From Agromyces hippuratus (lineage in GTDB: Bacteria; Actinomycetota; Actinomycetes; Actinomycetales; Microbacteriaceae), in assembly GCF_013410355.1 (NCBI RefSeq), contig NZ_JACCFI010000001.1:3038001-3102000 (forward strand): 64,000 nt of DNA, in the 5' to 3' direction. A program made the translations under genes and the position numbers. The notes beneath the pieces were generated by a model, which made no database searches, was not told the origin of the DNA, and saw only the letters and a list, made by a program, of their open reading frames with translations. Of this stretch, positions 16,498 to 23,414 are shown piece by piece. Numbering within the stretch: the first letter of the stretch is position 1; every line of letters starts with the position of its first letter.

Positions 16498-18171
16498 TCA
16501 GTTCAGCCCTTCAGCCAGGGGACCCAGCGTGAGAACGGGGAAGTAGGTGAGCGCGGTCACGATGACCGTGACGCCCACGAGGAGGCCGACGAACTGCGGC
16601 CGGTGGGTGGGCAGGGTGCCTGCGGTGGCGGGCACCCTGTCCTGCGCGGCGAGGCTGCCGGCGAGGGCGAGCACCAGCACGATCGGGATGAACCGGCCGA
16701 GCAGCATCGCGACGCCGAGCGCCGTGTTGAACCACGGGGTGTTCGCGGTGAGGCCCGCGAACGCCGAGCCGTTGTTGTTCGACGCGCTGGTGAACGCGTA
16801 GAGCACCTCGCTCATGCCGTGGATGCCGGGGTTCCAGATCGAGACCGACTCGACGTCCTCGCGGATGCCGGGGATCGCGAAGCTGAGGGCGGTGCCCACG
16901 AGCACGAGCGTCGGCGTGACGAGGATGTAGAGGCTCGCGAGCTTGATCTCGCGCGGGCCGATCTTCTTGCCGAGGTACTCGGGCGTGCGGCCGACGAGGA
17001 GGCCGGCGATGAACACCGCGATGATCGCGAGCACGAGCATGCCGTAGAGGCCCGAGCCGACGCCGCCGGGGGCGACCTCGCCGAGCATCATGTTCAGCAT
17101 CGGCATCATGCCGCCGAGGGCGGTGAACGAGTCGTGCATGGAGTTCACGGCGCCGGTCGAGGTGAGCGTCGACGTGGTGCCGAAGAGCGCCGAACCGAAG
17201 ATGCCGAAGCGCGCCTCCTTGCCTTCGAGCGCGCCACCGGCGAGCTCGGGAGCGGTGCCGTTGCCGCCCGACTCGAGCGCGCTGAGCGCGAAGAGCGAGA
17301 TCAGGTAGAGCGTCGCCATGACGGCGAGGATCGCGTAGCCCTGCTTGTTGGAGCCGACCATCCTGCCGAAGGTTCGGGGCAGGGCGAAGGGGATCGCGAG
17401 CATGAGCACGTTCTGGAAGAGGCTCGTCCAGGCGGTTGGGTTCTCGAACGGGTGGGCGGAGTTCGCATTGAAGAACCCGCCGCCGTTCGTGCCGAGCAGC
17501 TTGATGACCTCCTGCGAGGCGACCGGGCCGCCGGGCAGGTTCTGGGTGTTGCCCGCGAGGGTCGTGATCTCGGTGAAGCCGTTGAAGTTCTGCACGACGC
17601 CGCCGATGAGCAGCACGATCGCGCCGACGACCGAGAGCGGCAGCAGCAGGCGGAACGCGCCGCGGAACAGGTCGACCCAGAAGTTGCCGATCGTGCCGGA
17701 GCCACGCCGAGCGAAGCCGCGAACGAGCGCCACGGCGACGGCGATGCCGACGGCGGCCGAGACGAAGTTCTGCACCGCGAGGCCCGCGAGCTGCACGGTG
17801 TAGCCCATCGTGAGCTCAGGCGAGTACGACTGCCAGTTCGTGTTCGCGACGAAGGACGCCGCGGTGTTGAACGACAGCCCCTCGGGCACGGCAGGCAGGC
17901 CCAGCGAGTAGGGCAGCACCGCCTGGGCGCGCTGCAGCACGTAGACGAACAGCAGCCCGACGACCGAGAACGCGAGCACGCCGCGGAGGTAGGCGGGCCA
18001 GGACTGCTCCGAGCGCGGGTCGACGCCGATGAGGCGGTAGAGGCCGCGCTCGAACCTCCAGTCGCGATCGCTCGTGTAGAGGCGCGCCATGTAGTCGCCG
18101 AGCGGGCGGTAGAGGAGGGCGAGGATCAGGGCGAGGGTGGCCGCCTGCATGACGGCGAAGAGGCCCTCCAT
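16498..18171 (-). CDS. kdpA: Potassium-transporting ATPase subunit KdpA
   Basis: 557-residue K+-binding channel-like subunit with about ten membrane helices. Selectivity-loop-like segments are visible (NTNWQSYSPELTMGY, LGTNGGGFFNANSAHPFENP, SMHDSFTALGG, ASNNNGSAFAGLTANTPW), as in all KdpA proteins. The ATG at 18171 shares one base with the kdpF stop (TGATG), so translation is coupled. The length is normal and no motif is missing. Confidence 0.95.
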   Translation of the reverse strand: MEGLFAVMQAATLALILALLYRPLGDYMARLYTSDRDWRFERGLYRLIGVDPRSEQSWPAYLRGVLAFSVVGLLFVYVLQRAQAVLPYSLGLPAVPEGLSFNTAASFVANTNWQSYSPELTMGYTVQLAGLAVQNFVSAAVGIAVAVALVRGFARRGSGTIGNFWVDLFRGAFRLLLPLSVVGAIVLLIGGVVQNFNGFTEITTLAGNTQNLPGGPVASQEVIKLLGTNGGGFFNANSAHPFENPTAWTSLFQNVLMLAIPFALPRTFGRMVGSNKQGYAILAVMATLYLISLFALSALESGGNGTAPELAGGALEGKEARFGIFGSALFGTTSTLTSTGAVNSMHDSFTALGGMMPMLNMMLGEVAPGGVGSGLYGMLVLAIIAVFIAGLLVGRTPEYLGKKIGPREIKLASLYILVTPTLVLVGTALSFAIPGIREDVESVSIWNPGIHGMSEVLYAFTSASNNNGSAFAGLTANTPWFNTALGVAMLLGRFIPIVLVLALAGSLAAQDRVPATAGTLPTHRPQFVGLLVGVTVIVTALTYFPVLTLGPLAEGLN

Positions 18172-18260
18172 CAGAACCGCTCAGGTTTGACGAGGGCGTA
18201 CACGAGGTACACCACAGCGGCGACACCCAACGCGGCAGCGAGGAGTTCGAAGAAGATCAC
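18171..18260 (-). CDS. kdpF: K(+)-transporting ATPase subunit KdpF
   Basis: 29-residue single-helix membrane peptide, MIFFELLAAALGVAAVVYLV then YALVKPERF. The C-terminal ALVKPERF is the KdpF hallmark. It stabilises the KdpABC complex. The GTG start at 18260 overlaps the stop of the upstream 27-aa frame (GTGA), and its own stop overlaps the kdpA start. It is far below usual gene-finder length limits. Confidence 0.93.
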   Translation of the reverse strand: MIFFELLAAALGVAAVVYLVYALVKPERF

Positions 18261-18340
18261 AGCTTCTCGACCCCCCTGGCGATGAGGCCGACGAGTACGA
18301 ACACGGCGATGATGCCGAGAATGTAGACGACGTCGAGCAC
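18257..18340 (-). CDS. 27-aa membrane microprotein at the head of the kdp operon
   Basis: GTG start at 18340 with GGAG about 7 nt upstream. The product is MLDVVYILGIIAVFVLVGLI then ARGVEKL: one hydrophobic helix and a short charged tail, like a second KdpF in size and topology but with a different C-terminus. It overlaps kdpF by the GTGA arrangement and so reads as the first cistron of kdp. I cannot name it. Function is unknown, and association with the Kdp pump is inferred from coupling alone. Confidence 0.72.
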   Translation of the reverse strand: MLDVVYILGIIAVFVLVGLIARGVEKL

Positions 18341-18391
18341 GAAGACTCCAGGTTCGGGAGTTCCGCGGGCCGCGGTCGCGGCATGCGGGCA

Positions 18392-18415
18392 GGTTTCGAC
18401 AGGCTCAACCGGCAG
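18392..18415. repeat. REP-like element upstream of kdp
   Basis: Single 24-bp copy of the dispersed element (GGTTTCGACAGGCTCAACC then GGCAG) about 50 bp upstream of the first kdp cistron, between the divergent kdp operon and the 18543 gene. It may lie in the kdp 5' leader or promoter. Confidence 0.8.
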
Positions 18416-18542
18416 ATCCGATGCAACACCCGAGCGGATGCCCCGGCGCCGATCCTCACGGACCCCTAACGCCTCGTCGGGCGATCCGAATGCGCCGCTC
18501 ACGTGACGTCGGCAGTGCCCGCGGGGCGATACCTTTGGCTAC

Positions 18543-18941
18543 ATGAACGCGGCGGACACCATCTCGGTCATCACCGAGGTGATCGGATGGTTCGCGCTCG
18601 CCGCGGGGCTCGGGTGCCTGCTGCTCGCGCTGCTCATCCGCGTGGCCGACGGCCGCTGGTTGCGCACCGAGGCGGTCGTCGTCGATGACGACGGCGGCGG
18701 CAGCATCGTGCGGTGGTTCACCGACGACGGCTTCCAGTCGCGTCGGCTGAGCGCCGACGAGCGTGCGCACGTCACCAACCCCGACGAGGAGCCCGCGTTC
18801 TACAAGGAGCGGGAGCCGTACCGACTGCGACTCCACGAACCGCCGACGGGTCGACGGGTCATCCGCATTCTCGGCATCGTGTTCCTCGGCATCGCCGCGG
18901 CATCCGCCGTCATCGGCATCGTGCTGATGTTCGTCGGCTGA
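18543..18941 (+). CDS. Two-helix membrane protein, unknown function
   Basis: 132-residue protein with an N-terminal hydrophobic segment (IGWFALAAGLGCLLLALLIR, about 14-33), a cytoplasm-compatible middle of about 60 residues rich in charged residues and containing DGRWLRTEAVVVDDDGGG, and a C-terminal helix (ILGIVFLGIAAASAVIGIVL). No family recognised. TACCTT lies 7 nt before the ATG, which fits leaderless transcription. It sits between two potassium transport systems, but nothing in it indicates a link to them. Confidence 0.75.
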   Translation: MNAADTISVITEVIGWFALAAGLGCLLLALLIRVADGRWLRTEAVVVDDDGGGSIVRWFTDDGFQSRRLSADERAHVTNPDEEPAFYKEREPYRLRLHEPPTGRRVIRILGIVFLGIAAASAVIGIVLMFVG

Positions 18942-18944
18942 GCC

Positions 18945-19613
18945 CTACTCGAGCGCCGCGAAGCGCTCGATGTCGCCCTCGGTGCCCGAGACGATGATGA
19001 GGTCGTGGTTGGAGACCACCGTCTGCTCGGTCGCGTAGGTGAACGGCTTGCCCGGGCTCTTCACGCCGACGACGGTCACGCGGTACTTCGAGCGCACGCC
19101 CGACTCGGTGAGGTTCTTGCCGCGGATCGGCTTCGGCGGATACATCTTCACCAGGGCGAAGTCGTCGTCGAACTCGATGAAGTCGAGCATGCGGCCGCTC
19201 ACGAGATGCGCGGTGCGCTCGCCGGCCTCGCGCTCGGGGTAGATGACATGGTTGGCGCCGATGCGCTGCAGGATCTTGCCGTGCGAGGCCGAGATCGCCT
19301 TCGCCCAGATCTGCGGGATCTTCAGGTCGACGAGGTTGGCCGTGATGAGCACGGATGCCTCGATCGACGAGCCCACCGCGCACACCGCGATGGAGAAGTC
19401 CTGCGCGCCGATCTGCTTCAGCGCATCGATCGACTTGGCGTCGGCGACGACGGCGTGGGTGACCCGCTCCGACCACTTCTGAACGAGGCCCTCGTTCTCG
19501 TCGACGGCGAGCACCTCGCGGCCGAGACGGTCGAGCTGACCCGCGGTGGCGGCTCCGAAGCGGCCGAGGCCGATCACGAGCACCGGGGCGTCGTGCCTGA
19601 TTCGATCAACCAA
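18945..19613 (-). CDS. TrkA/KtrA-type potassium uptake regulatory subunit
   Basis: 222-residue cytosolic RCK protein that gates the membrane channel encoded just upstream. The N-terminal Rossmann fold (VLVIGLGRFGAATAGQLDRL, then VLAVDENE) binds nucleotide; the TrkA-C domain lies at about 140-220. It starts 8 nt inside the end of the channel gene, so the two are co-translated. The single RCK unit and length match KtrA/CeoB-type proteins rather than the double-length E. coli TrkA. Confidence 0.93.
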   Translation of the reverse strand: MVDRIRHDAPVLVIGLGRFGAATAGQLDRLGREVLAVDENEGLVQKWSERVTHAVVADAKSIDALKQIGAQDFSIAVCAVGSSIEASVLITANLVDLKIPQIWAKAISASHGKILQRIGANHVIYPEREAGERTAHLVSGRMLDFIEFDDDFALVKMYPPKPIRGKNLTESGVRSKYRVTVVGVKSPGKPFTYATEQTVVSNHDLIIVSGTEGDIERFAALE

Positions 19614-21048
19614 CGATGGGCCTCTCTTCCGGACGTTTGAACAACTGCCGGCGCTGGCTCGCCGCCAGGGCCGCGGCGAGTGTCACTGTACCAACCCGCC
19701 CCATGAACATCGTGGCCGCCATGACGTAGACGCCCTCGGGCGGCAGCTCGGCCGTGAGGCCCGTCGAGAGCCCGCACGTGGCGAACGCCGAGATCACGTC
19801 GAAGAGCACGTAATCGAAGGGCTGCTTCGTGATCTGCAGGATGGCGATCGACGAGACGGCGACGATCGTCGCACCCCAGAGCACCACGCTGACCGAGAGG
19901 CGCAGCATGTCGCGCGGGATGCGCCGGCCGAACGCCTCCATCGAGGGGGCGCCGCGGGCCTCGGCGAAGGCCGCGAGGAACAGCACTGCGAGGGTCGTGA
20001 CCTTGATGCCGCCGGCGGTCGACGCCGAGCCACCGCCGATGAACATGAGCATGTCGGAGACGAGCAGGCTCGAGCCGTTGAGGTCGTGCATGTTGATCGT
20101 CGAGAACCCGCCCGACCTCGTCATCATCGACATGAAGAAGGACTGGAAGACCGTCGGGCCGGCGTCGAGCTGGCCGTAGGTCTTCGGGTTGCCGTACTCG
20201 AGCAGCAGGAACATCGCGGCACCGGCGACGAAGAGGATCGAGGTCGTCGCGAGCGTGAGCTTCACGTGCACGCTCCAGCGGCGCGGCTGACGCCAGGCCC
20301 GCGCCAACGCGAAGATCACGGGGAAGCCGAGGCTGCCGAGGAACACGCCGAGCATGAGCAGCGACTGGAACCAGTAGTCGCCGACGAGCGGCTCGAGGCC
20401 GCCCGGGTTCGGGCTGAACCCGGTGTTCGTGAACGCCATGGCCGAGTAGTAGAAGCTGTACCAGAACGAGTGCCACGCGTCGTAGCCCGCCGCGAGCATG
20501 CTCGGGATCATGCCGATCGCGATCGTCACCTCGATGACGAGTGCGCTGATCGCGACGGTCGCGAGCAGCCCGCCGACCTCGCCGAGGCGCACCGCCTGGC
20601 GTTCGGAGACCGGGCCGACGTGGATGCGCGAGGGGTTCGAGTCGCTCGCGGCGATGAGCTTGGCCCGCAGGCCGAGACGCCGGGAGATCACGAGGCCGAG
20701 GATGGACGCGAGCGTCAGCACGCCGACGCCGCCGATGTTCACGCCGATGAAGACGAGCACGTTGCCGAACGGCGACCAGTGCGTCGCCATGTCGACCGTC
20801 GCGAGGCCGGTGACGCAGATGACCGAGACCGCGGTGAACACCGCGTCATGGAGCGGCGTGACCTGCCGGTCGGCGCTCGCGATCGGCAGCGAGAACAGCA
20901 CGGTGAAGAGCACGATGAGCGCCGCGAAGATGAGGATCGCGAATCGCGACGGCGAGTGCTTCATGAGCGTGTCGACCGCGTCGCGAACCTTGCCGAGCCA
21001 CGACCGGCGGTCGACTCGGCCGAGTCGACCCATCGGCTGTGCGCGCAT
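19606..21048 (-). CDS. TrkH/KtrB-type potassium channel subunit
   Basis: About 480-residue membrane protein with four M1-P-M2 repeats. The pore loops are visible as SVICVTGLA, MAFTNTGFSP, MTRSGGFST and FATCGLSTG; the single Gly of each filter is present. It mediates K+ (or Na+) coupled uptake with the RCK subunit encoded next. The frame is open to 21096, but the ATG at 21048 has GGAGGGGG 4 nt upstream and removes a low-complexity Gly-rich stretch, so I prefer it. It is divergent from the ArsR gene with a 70-bp shared promoter region. Confidence 0.92.
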   Translation of the reverse strand: MRAQPMGRLGRVDRRSWLGKVRDAVDTLMKHSPSRFAILIFAALIVLFTVLFSLPIASADRQVTPLHDAVFTAVSVICVTGLATVDMATHWSPFGNVLVFIGVNIGGVGVLTLASILGLVISRRLGLRAKLIAASDSNPSRIHVGPVSERQAVRLGEVGGLLATVAISALVIEVTIAIGMIPSMLAAGYDAWHSFWYSFYYSAMAFTNTGFSPNPGGLEPLVGDYWFQSLLMLGVFLGSLGFPVIFALARAWRQPRRWSVHVKLTLATTSILFVAGAAMFLLLEYGNPKTYGQLDAGPTVFQSFFMSMMTRSGGFSTINMHDLNGSSLLVSDMLMFIGGGSASTAGGIKVTTLAVLFLAAFAEARGAPSMEAFGRRIPRDMLRLSVSVVLWGATIVAVSSIAILQITKQPFDYVLFDVISAFATCGLSTGLTAELPPEGVYVMAATMFMGRVGTVTLAAALAASQRRQLFKRPEERPIVG

Positions 21049-21118
21049 CGAGCCCCCTCCGCCGTCACCGAACGCGTGAGTCATGGTACTCCCCACGCGG
21101 AGTGACTAACCTTGGGGC

Positions 21119-21559
21119 ATGGCGGACATCTTCGACGTGGTGGCGGACTCGACGCGACGCGACATCCTCGCAGTGCTCCTCGAGCGCGAAGCGGAGGTGC
21201 CGTCGTCGGGCGGTGAGATCAGCGTCTCCGAGATCGTGAGCGCGCTCGGCGCGAGTCAGCCGACGGTCTCGAAGCACCTGAAGGTGCTGCGCGAATCGGG
21301 CCTCGTCGCCGTGCGTGAAGAGGGCCAGCACCGCTACTACAAGCTGGACCGCACGCCGCTCGAGACGCTCGAGGACTGGCTGATCCCATTCGTCTCGACG
21401 GATGCCGCGGCCGACGCCGCGACGCTCGCGAGCGCCGGTGCCCGCGACGAGGTCGCCCTGAACAACGAGCAGTTCGCCTTCGCCGCCGCCATCGGCAAGG
21501 CGTTCGCCGAGACCGCGCACCAGGTCACCGCGGTCGTCGCACCCAAGAAGCGCCGCTGA
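21119..21559 (+). CDS. ArsR-type winged-helix transcriptional regulator
   Basis: 146 residues. The winged helix-turn-helix is in the N-terminal half (DVVADSTRRDILAVLLE; ISVSEIVSALGASQPTVSKH; LKVLRESGLVAVREEGQHRYY). The C-terminal Ala-rich helix has no cysteine pair for metal sensing, so a metalloregulator role is not supported. The ATG at 21119 follows TAACCT by 6 nt with no SD. It may regulate the divergent trk genes, but only the position suggests this. Confidence 0.88.
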   Translation: MADIFDVVADSTRRDILAVLLEREAEVPSSGGEISVSEIVSALGASQPTVSKHLKVLRESGLVAVREEGQHRYYKLDRTPLETLEDWLIPFVSTDAAADAATLASAGARDEVALNNEQFAFAAAIGKAFAETAHQVTAVVAPKKRR

Positions 21560-21572
21560 GCCGGCTCCCTCC

Positions 21573-22055
21573 TCAGCCCACGAGGGCGAGCACGAACGCG
21601 AGGCACGCCGCGGTCGACGCGATCGTGCGCACGTGGTTCCACGCGAGCCAGCCCGGGCGGAACGCCGTCCATGCGGCGGCGAGCGCCGAGGCATCCGTTT
21701 CGGCAGCGGCCGCCAAGCGGTTGTTGCGCGGCACGTTCGCGCCGCCCGTCACGCCGACCACGCCGACCAGGTAGAGCGCCGCGCCGCCGAGCGACCACCA
21801 CGTCGCCCCTTCGGGTTCGCCCAGGAACGCGAACACGGCGAGCACCGCCACCACGAGCGCCGTGCCGAAGATCGCGAGCATGAGCGGGGCGCGCACGGCG
21901 GTGACGTTGATCTCGCGCATCGCCCGCGCGGCGTCAGCGGCGGGCAGACGCCCGATGCCCTGGGTGACGAAGCCCGAGAAGGCGAAGAAGACGCCGGCGA
22001 CGAGGCCGGTGCCGAGGATCGCGACGACGAGCAGCACTTCCAGCGATGCGGGCAT
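21573..22055 (-). CDS. DUF1772 family membrane protein
   Basis: 160 residues with four hydrophobic segments. It carries the family hallmarks VFFAFSGFVTQGIGRLPA, FGTALVVAVLAV, TGGANVPRNNRL and FRPGWLAWNHVRTIAS, as in DUF1772/anthrone-oxygenase-like proteins. Function in bacteria is not established. The frame is open further up, but the ATG at 22055 follows CAGACT by 6 nt and gives the expected N-terminus. The added upstream part would consist of translated REP-like repeat. Confidence 0.87.
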   Translation of the reverse strand: MPASLEVLLVVAILGTGLVAGVFFAFSGFVTQGIGRLPAADAARAMREINVTAVRAPLMLAIFGTALVVAVLAVFAFLGEPEGATWWSLGGAALYLVGVVGVTGGANVPRNNRLAAAAETDASALAAAWTAFRPGWLAWNHVRTIASTAACLAFVLALVG

Positions 22056-22074
22056 GCGCCCAGTCTGCCGTGCG

Positions 22075-22139
22075 GGTTCCGACGAGCTCAACCGGCAGAG
22101 GAAGGTTTCGACGAGCTCAACCGGCAGGCGGGCTCAACC
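22075..22139. repeat. REP-like cluster (two full copies and one partial)
   Basis: Copies at 22075-22098 and 22104-22127, both reading GACGAGCTCAACCGGCAG at their right ends, plus a partial GGGCTCAACC. They fill the gap between two genes on the minus strand (DUF1772 and acetyltransferase). Confidence 0.85.
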
Positions 22140-22150
22140 ATCGGAGGAAC

Positions 22151-22660
22151 TCAGTGCAGCGGCTTGATCATCTCGAGTTCGAGCCCGCCCGGCGCGAGCT
22201 CGTACTCGCGGCTGCGGCCGGTGAGCGTGAAGCCGAGCTTCTCGTAGAAGCGGATCGCCCGCGGGTTGTGCTCGTGCACCTCGAGGCGCAGCGTGCCGCC
22301 GAACTCGCGCGCCCAATGCTCGACCGCTTCGAGCAACCGGCGCGAGACGCCGGCCTCGTCGCCGCGGTGCTCGGGTGCGACGTAGACGCCGACGAGCATC
22401 GGGCCCGACGTGGCATCCGGAATGTAGCCGCCCATGTGCCCGATCCAGCGCTCGCCGTCGATCGCGACGATCGAGGTCTGCCGGGGCGTGGTGCCTCGTG
22501 CGGCCCGCGCCCGCCAGGTCGCCTCGTCGGCGTCGAGGGCCGTGGCGAGGGTCTCGCCGTAGGCCAGCGGGGTGTCCCGCAGCATCTCGAGGCGGAGGGC
22601 TCGCACGGCTTGCCAGTCGGCTTCCTCGGTGGTTCGGATCACGAGATCGGGGCGGGGCAT
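22151..22660 (-). CDS. GNAT family N-acetyltransferase
   Basis: 169 residues. Acetyl-CoA-dependent transferase with GNAT motif A visible as MLVGVYVAPEHRGDEAGVSRRLL (pantetheine-binding R/Q-x-x-G/A region slightly degenerate: HRGDEAG) and motif B LEVHEHNPRAIRFYEKLGF. Substrate unknown. The start at 22660 has TAGCGT 6 nt upstream, so it is probably leaderless. Confidence 0.88.
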   Translation of the reverse strand: MPRPDLVIRTTEEADWQAVRALRLEMLRDTPLAYGETLATALDADEATWRARAARGTTPRQTSIVAIDGERWIGHMGGYIPDATSGPMLVGVYVAPEHRGDEAGVSRRLLEAVEHWAREFGGTLRLEVHEHNPRAIRFYEKLGFTLTGRSREYELAPGGLELEMIKPLH

Positions 22661-22778
22661 CCCTCGACGCTAACCCATCGGGCGAAGGCTGCCGTTCGGA
22701 TCCGGTAGACTACCCCGAGGCTTTCTGGCCTCCGGCCGCGGCACGCGCGTCCGACTCGATCTTTTCTGTGAGGTTCTG

Positions 22779-22877
22779 ATGGGTTCCGTCATCAAGAAGC
22801 GCCGCAAGCGTATGGCGAAGAAGAAGCACCGCAAGCTGCTTCGCAAGACGCGCCACCAGCGTCGCAACAAGAAGTAG
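22779..22877 (+). CDS. Small ribosomal subunit protein bS22 (AURKAIP1/COX24-type)
   Basis: 32-residue, extremely basic protein beginning MGSVIKKRRKRMAKKKHRK and ending RHQRRNKK. It matches the actinobacterial bS22 protein seen in mycobacterial 30S structures and annotated as AURKAIP1/COX24 domain protein. GAGG lies about 6 nt before the ATG, and a TAGACT -10-like box at about 22707 gives a leader of about 60 nt containing a small GAGG/CCTC hairpin. An intrinsic terminator follows 20 bp downstream, so this is a single-gene transcript. Confidence 0.93.
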   Translation: MGSVIKKRRKRMAKKKHRKLLRKTRHQRRNKK

Positions 22878-22896
22878 TCCTTCGAGACGACGGCTG

Positions 22897-22925
22897 AGCG
22901 TCAGGCCCTGCGGCCTGGCGCTTTT
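22897..22925 (+). terminator. Intrinsic terminator of the bS22 gene
   Basis: Stem AGCGTCAGGCC / GGCCTGGCGCT (one G-U pair) with a CTGC-type loop, followed by TTTT at 22922-22925. This is the clearest Rho-independent terminator in the window. Confidence 0.88.
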
Positions 22926-22988
22926 CGCTGTACCCGGAAACCGGTCGCCCTCGGCCGGCGCCCGGCATCGGCGGCGTACCCTGAGACG

Positions 22989-23261
22989 GTGACCCGACGC
23001 GACATCCGACTCACGCTCATCGGCAAGCCCGGCTGCCACCTCTGCGACGACGCACGGGAGGTCGTGCAGGCCGTGGTGGCCGAGATCGAGGCGACGGATG
23101 CCCCGCCGCGCATCGTGCTCGACGAGCGCTCGATCCTCGACGACGACGAACTGCGCGCCCGCTACGCCGAGGAGATCCCCGTCGTGCTCATCGACGACGT
23201 CGTGCACAACTACTGGCGCATCGACCCGGTGCGGCTGAAGACGGCACTGCTCGCCGGCTGA
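22989..23261 (+). CDS. Glutaredoxin-like thiol-disulfide protein
   Basis: 90 residues, thioredoxin fold of the glutaredoxin/DUF836 type. The N-terminal LTLIGKPGCHLCDDAREVV carries the CxxC redox pair, and EIPVVLIDD contains the conserved cis-Pro. The C-terminal WRIDPVRLKTALL is typical of these short proteins. Probably cytosolic; partner unknown. The GTG at 22989 lies 6 nt after TACCCT, consistent with leaderless transcription. Confidence 0.85.
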   Translation: MTRRDIRLTLIGKPGCHLCDDAREVVQAVVAEIEATDAPPRIVLDERSILDDDELRARYAEEIPVVLIDDVVHNYWRIDPVRLKTALLAG

Positions 23262-23391
23262 CTCCCGATCCGCGATCGTGTCGCGTTGTCACTCGACGCG
23301 CGCTGTGGCACGGTTGACGGGTAGCCGTCGGGGGTCGACGGCTTCTGAGCGGGAAGGGCGTGTGCCGGGGCATCCCGCCCTCGTCATCGCC

Positions 23392-23407
23392 CTCCCAGAC
23401 CTGGGAG
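23392..23407. promoter_or_regulatory. Palindrome covering the sulfatase ribosome-binding site
   Basis: CTCCCAGACCTGGGAG is palindromic except for its two central bases. Its right half contains GGGAG, the probable SD of the sulfatase gene starting at 23415. It could form a 6-bp hairpin with a GACC loop that hides the SD, or be a protein-binding site. Confidence 0.55.
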
Positions 23408-23414
23408 ACCGACT

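Noticed and set aside
22680..22778. tRNA-like fold before bS22
   Set aside because: There is a small GAGG/CCTC hairpin, but no acceptor-stem pairing, no T-loop TTCGANNC in the right place and no CCA context.
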